From Anoplolepis gracilipes (taxonomy: Eukaryota > Arthropoda > Insecta > Hymenoptera > Formicidae): a stretch of 64,000 nt of DNA. Position numbers and translations under genes: made by a program. Under the pieces are notes generated by a model. It made no database searches. It was given only the letters and a program-made list of their open reading frames with translations, and had not been told where the DNA came from. Location of the stretch: positions 6,053,501-6,117,500 of the forward strand of contig NC_132983.1 of assembly GCF_047496725.1 (NCBI RefSeq), in the 5' to 3' direction. Positions 60,601 through 64,000 of the stretch are shown here, in pieces (position 1 is the stretch's first letter; each line of letters opens with the position of its first letter).

Positions 60601-63320
60601 ATTGTCAGACATATTGGTGGTAAATACCGGAGATAATAAGTTTGAATAAGGATCGAAACTTATCCATCGAATGGATTCAATATTGCAATGTTGACACCAG
60701 TATAAAAGTTGCAATTGGTAATTATAAAAAGTGATCCGTCCATTTGAACTTCCTGTGACAAGCATACTGCAAAATTAAATTCGTATTACGTATATAGCAC
60801 TATTAGGCTATTATTAAATCACAAAATACAAATACCTAAAATGGTCTACGGCGTGATATAAAAATAATTTGTGGCTGCAAAATAAATCAAACTTTGCAAT
60901 GGGTGCACCTTGAAAAATACCAGGGATGGAAAGTTACTTTTAAAAAGTAACTAGTTACCGTTATTCATTACTTAAAAAGTATAACTATTAGTCACATTTT
61001 TTTGTTACTTTTTTCATGTTAAAACGAGACCAGAAATTAAATAAAAAATATACTTTTGTAATATATTTTATTTAAAAAATTAACTAAAATATTAATAAAA
61101 TATCAATAAATTTAAAAAAATTTTTTATTTTAAATTCGTAAAACCATAAATAATAAAGAAAATATTTTAAAACACTCAAAGTATAAATAAAAAAATTTTG
61201 GTTTGTATTGTATTTATAAATATAGCTAAATATACGATATATTTTTTGTATTCATTTAATTTGACATTATTGTGACTTTCTGTTCTACCTGGCTGGGAAC
61301 TAAACCTTCCGTTCCTTGATATTGTATTGGCTCTCGTATCGCGGCTTAAAAAGCTGGCTCCTTTAGAAGAGGTAGCCAACCAAATTTAGAAAAAAACAGG
61401 GGTGTTCGTGTACGTCATGATGGGACATTTTTTTTCAAGGGTGCGCCCATTAGAATATTTAATCTACTTATTATTATGCCTCATCGGCTGCTATAAAGTT
61501 ATTTTTATGTAGCGTTATTTCCTATATAAATTGGGTATCATCTTTTCAGACGTGTATACTTTTCGCAATGAACGATAACAGCAATACTACTGCTCTGTAA
61601 ATTAATTGTTTTTATATGTTTTTTCTTCTTATAATTATCATGATTGGTCGCCTGTTCCTTGCGAGAAACCTCATTCCAAATCAAAATGCATCCTGAAAGA
61701 GTTATTAACGTTAGCACGCAATATGTTAGATAACTACTAATTAATCGGCAAGCTATCGCGTCGTTAAACAGAGGATACCATTCGTAGTCGCTGTAAATGC
61801 TTGCTGTATTTTTGAAACGTAGCAAGTTCCAGTGAAGATTTCAACACGTCGAAATTTTGTCATGACTTTGGGACAATCGTAACTCAAAAACTGGCCGTTC
61901 TTGTTTGTGAAATTTGACATGGAAATATGAAAATCAGAATTAAATCAGGCATTCGAATTAAAAATGTATGTAAGATTATTTTTCTTGTTTTGACAAAATA
62001 TTCAATATAATAAAATTATATTTAACGTAAAATCAAGTTGTATTAACGCAGTGTATATTTTATGAAAAATAAAATCTGAAATTTTATGTCGTACAAAGAA
62101 AAAGGGCTTAAAAATTCATACGATATATTTCTCACTAACCCAAATTAGGAATAGAACGTGATAATCGGTAGTTAATGCAAACTGTTCCGGATATTCATCA
62201 TTGAAAGTTATTTCCTTGACGGGTTCAGATGCAGTATCGATCAATGAAATTGATGCTGGAAATATATATATATATTATTAAATAAATCGATAATTTATAA
62301 TTAATATACCTTTTTACAAAACCTTAATAAATCATAATAATCACAATTGTTTATTTTAATAATTATTAAATCATATTAAATCCGATTATATATCAACAAC
62401 TTTTGCATAAATAAAAAATTAATCACAGAATAATTACAGTATAAATTTCTTAATAATATAAAAACTATTATTTATAATATTAGGCAGATCTAGAGGGCAA
62501 AAAGTTATGATTAAACGAACGATGAACAAATTAAGGGAGCAAACCGTCTGGTTTGTCTCCTCCACGAGTCCACAACCAGACGTGCACATTCTGACACTTT
62601 CCATTGCCGACAGTGATTATCTGCTCAGCATCGGTACTGATACGAGCGACTGTCATGTCTTCATTTGCATGTGGATTAAATACATTATACACGGCCACCC
62701 TGCAAACGCATCAAAATAAATAATAATATTACGAGGATATGTAGTTTTTCCGAGAAAAAAAAAAAACTTGCCCCTTTTCCGTGTCCCAGACCATCATTGC
62801 GGAATCCTTCCCGAAATTTGCTGTCAACAACCATTTGCCGTCTCGCGAAGTCGATAACGTTCCAATAGCATTTCGCTAAAAGGAGGACCAGAAACAGGAA
62901 AAATATATATTTTGTGCTACAAGTGTAAAAAAAGAAAACATATACCGACATGGCCCAGAAGCGGCAACATTTCCCTTGAAACATAGTCGTAAATCACAAC
63001 TACATGCGAACAGGCATACGCTATTAACGTACGATTTTCCCTGGTCAGATTTATCACCGGTACTTCCGGATTTATGCCGAAGGACCATTGCAACTTCTAA
63101 AAAAAAAAAAAGGAACGACAATTTTCTGACAGTTATAACAGCGCTGACAGATACTCGTGTCAGTAAATGTTCATCGCTCAATATAGTTTTCACTTACGAA
63201 CGGGCAAAGATCATGCTCCGTGAATGTCGGTTTATGGCATTTTTCCTTCGCATTTTTTTCAATACTCTCAGTATCTATTCGAGATTCGGAAATTGAAGGA
63301 GCAACGGCACACATCGCCAT
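51639..63320 (-). CDS. CFAP251: cilia/flagella-associated protein 251 (WDR66)
   Basis: Twenty-one exons (minus strand): 63320-63198, 63096-62950, 62875-62772, 62699-62545, 62255-62140, 61899-61779, 61692-61560, 60766-60597, 59997-59830, 59502-59394, 58615-58397, 58314-58167, 57038-56833, 56388-56259, 56157-56071, 55125-54994, 54895-54804, 54372-54135, 53446-53218, 51982-51885 and 51740-51639. They give 1008 residues (human about 1149). WD40 blades run from SFGINPEVPV to ~730: IAYACSHVVVIYDY, MMVWDTEKG, HVWLWTRGG, CILIWNE, GRITFYNY, GDMQGTLRLYNYEE, SLGEDRELIEYDLE, VLMWKI. The C-terminal calmodulin/EF-hand-like part has LGGEGLSPFHCLVEGE, FEEFVKLYVNHRPAFG and FINILLGEPLTLEEAY. The protein is a calmodulin- and spoke-associated component of axonemal radial spoke 3, so sperm flagella are the likely site. 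Intron 3 appears GC-AG. The starts of exons 6, 9 and 12 and the end of exon 20 are the weakest junctions. Confidence 0.92.
53565..54049. mobile_element. TTAA-flanked MITE, copy 2 (485 bp)
   Basis: Flanked by TTAA on both sides (53561-53564 and 54050-54053). It starts GGTTCCTGAGTACTTGCCGC and ends GTGACTACTCAGGAGCC. It is nearly identical to 3068-3549 with one three-base insertion and a handful of substitutions. It contains an 82-codon ORF (53724-53972). It is inserted in CFAP251 intron 18. Confidence 0.85.
54531..54598. repeat. (TC)n microsatellite
   Basis: About 67 bases of uninterrupted TC repeat in CFAP251 intron 17. Confidence 0.95.
57287..57446 (+). repeat. 160-bp direct repeat, unit 1
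   Basis: TATCTATATTGTGGCAAGCT to CGGAGTTTTTTCTCTTG, with ATATCGTGCTGTGGGGG inside. Unit 2 is at 57934-58093 in the same orientation. Both lie in CFAP251 intron 12. Confidence 0.85.
57934..58093 (+). repeat. 160-bp direct repeat, unit 2
   Basis: Near-identical to unit 1 with a few substitutions. The stretch between the units is also rich in GCAATATT/AATATTGC motifs, suggesting a composite of related elements. Confidence 0.85.
60090..60327 (+). repeat. 238-bp direct repeat, unit 1 (CFAP251 intron 8)
   Basis: Runs from ATGTTAAAACGAGACCAG to ATATATTTTTTGTATTC. It is almost identical to 61017-61253, which lies in the neighbouring intron 7. Confidence 0.9.
61017..61253 (+). repeat. 237-bp direct repeat, unit 2 (CFAP251 intron 7)
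   Basis: Second unit of the duplicated intronic block. Just upstream (60940-61015) is a TTACTTTTAAAAAGTAACTAG-like inverted patch that is absent beside unit 1. Confidence 0.9.
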
Positions 63321-64000
63321 TTTATAACAAATGCGACAGAAACATTCAATTTACAATACAATTGCAAAATTTTGATATAAAATAAAATTCGAATTTATAT
63401 TCGATTCTTGATTTCCGAGAGATGATGTTATCAATATTGTAGATAACAACTGTTACTCATAAATGTATACAAAATTTATTATTTTTAATAATATATATAA
63501 ATTTTTAATATTTATAATAATGTAATCGTTCCTAAAGATTCACTTTTTGTTAAAGTAAAAATGCATGTTACAGTATTCTTGTAAATTTATTATGATATGA
63601 AATAAATAGTAATTATAAATTACAAATAAAAATTTACAAGATTATTAAAAATGTTAATTTTTATTTTCTTTTACTAATTAGAAAATAAACGATTCAACAC
63701 AAATAGAGAATTTTCTTTAGCTCGATAAGAAAGCTTATTTTTATTCATAAGGATATTTTTTTAAGCTTACAGCAAATGCTAATTACAATATCAATGTATT
63801 ATAAATATATTTATTTCTTTTTAATACTTAAAATAATTATAATTTTTTGTCATTGATGCATATGCCATAAAGACGCTTTGTTTCTTGAAAAAATAATATA
63901 TATAAAAAGTCACTGTATCAATGCAATATTATAATGTATCATTTCTATATTCGATTCTATTATTTGCTGCTTATTCTACGCGATATTTCAGCGCTCTGTA
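63321..64000. other. upstream of CFAP251, right edge
   Basis: AT-rich sequence that should include the CFAP251 promoter and 5' UTR. No gene, element or core promoter motif was recognised. Confidence 0.5.

Overview
The window is eukaryotic nuclear DNA from an insect, most likely a hymenopteran and possibly an ant. That placement is inference from the protein sequences, the AT-rich non-coding DNA, the short introns and the many small inverted-repeat transposons. No prokaryotic feature, CRISPR array, rRNA or convincing tRNA was seen. Exon models were built by hand from splice sites and reading phase. In every completed model the exon lengths sum to a multiple of three.

Layout, left to right: the 5' seven exons of an SLC23-type nucleobase/ascorbate transporter (-, 580-7199, 3' part beyond the left edge); NCBP3, a cap-binding/mRNA-export factor (+, 8863-11849); a repeat-rich gap (11850-19008); the ERK MAP kinase, rolled (-, 19009-24844); RPB11 of RNA polymerase II (+, 26861-27490); the DEAD-box helicase DDX47 (+, 28707-31499); CNOT3 of the CCR4-NOT deadenylase (-, 35062-38935); a 1937-residue zinc-finger/PHD protein resembling MESR4 (+, 42087-47900, coding sequence in one exon); and the ciliary radial-spoke protein CFAP251/WDR66 (-, 51639-63320, 21 exons, one intron apparently GC-AG).

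Three gene pairs are head to head (transporter/NCBP3, ERK/RPB11, CNOT3/MESR4), with spacers of about 1.7-3 kb. Several of the genes are housekeeping factors of mRNA synthesis and metabolism (RPB11, NCBP3, CNOT3), beside ribosome biogenesis (DDX47), signalling (ERK), chromatin reading (MESR4-like) and sperm or cilium motility (CFAP251). I see no operon or shared pathway; this looks like ordinary gene neighbourhood.

The most unusual layer is the mobile DNA. At least ten families of short non-autonomous inverted-repeat elements are present. Two families end at TTAA or a near-TTAA. Several are almost complete palindromes of 120-160 bp carrying CCAAT in both arms, and these cluster in the 5' spacers of ERK/RPB11, DDX47 and CNOT3/MESR4. 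Larger elements with TATACAGGGTG-type ends carry TGACCTT/AAGGTCA half-sites. One mariner-like inverted duplication contains a second element nested in one arm. A decayed retrotransposon gag fragment lies in a transporter intron.
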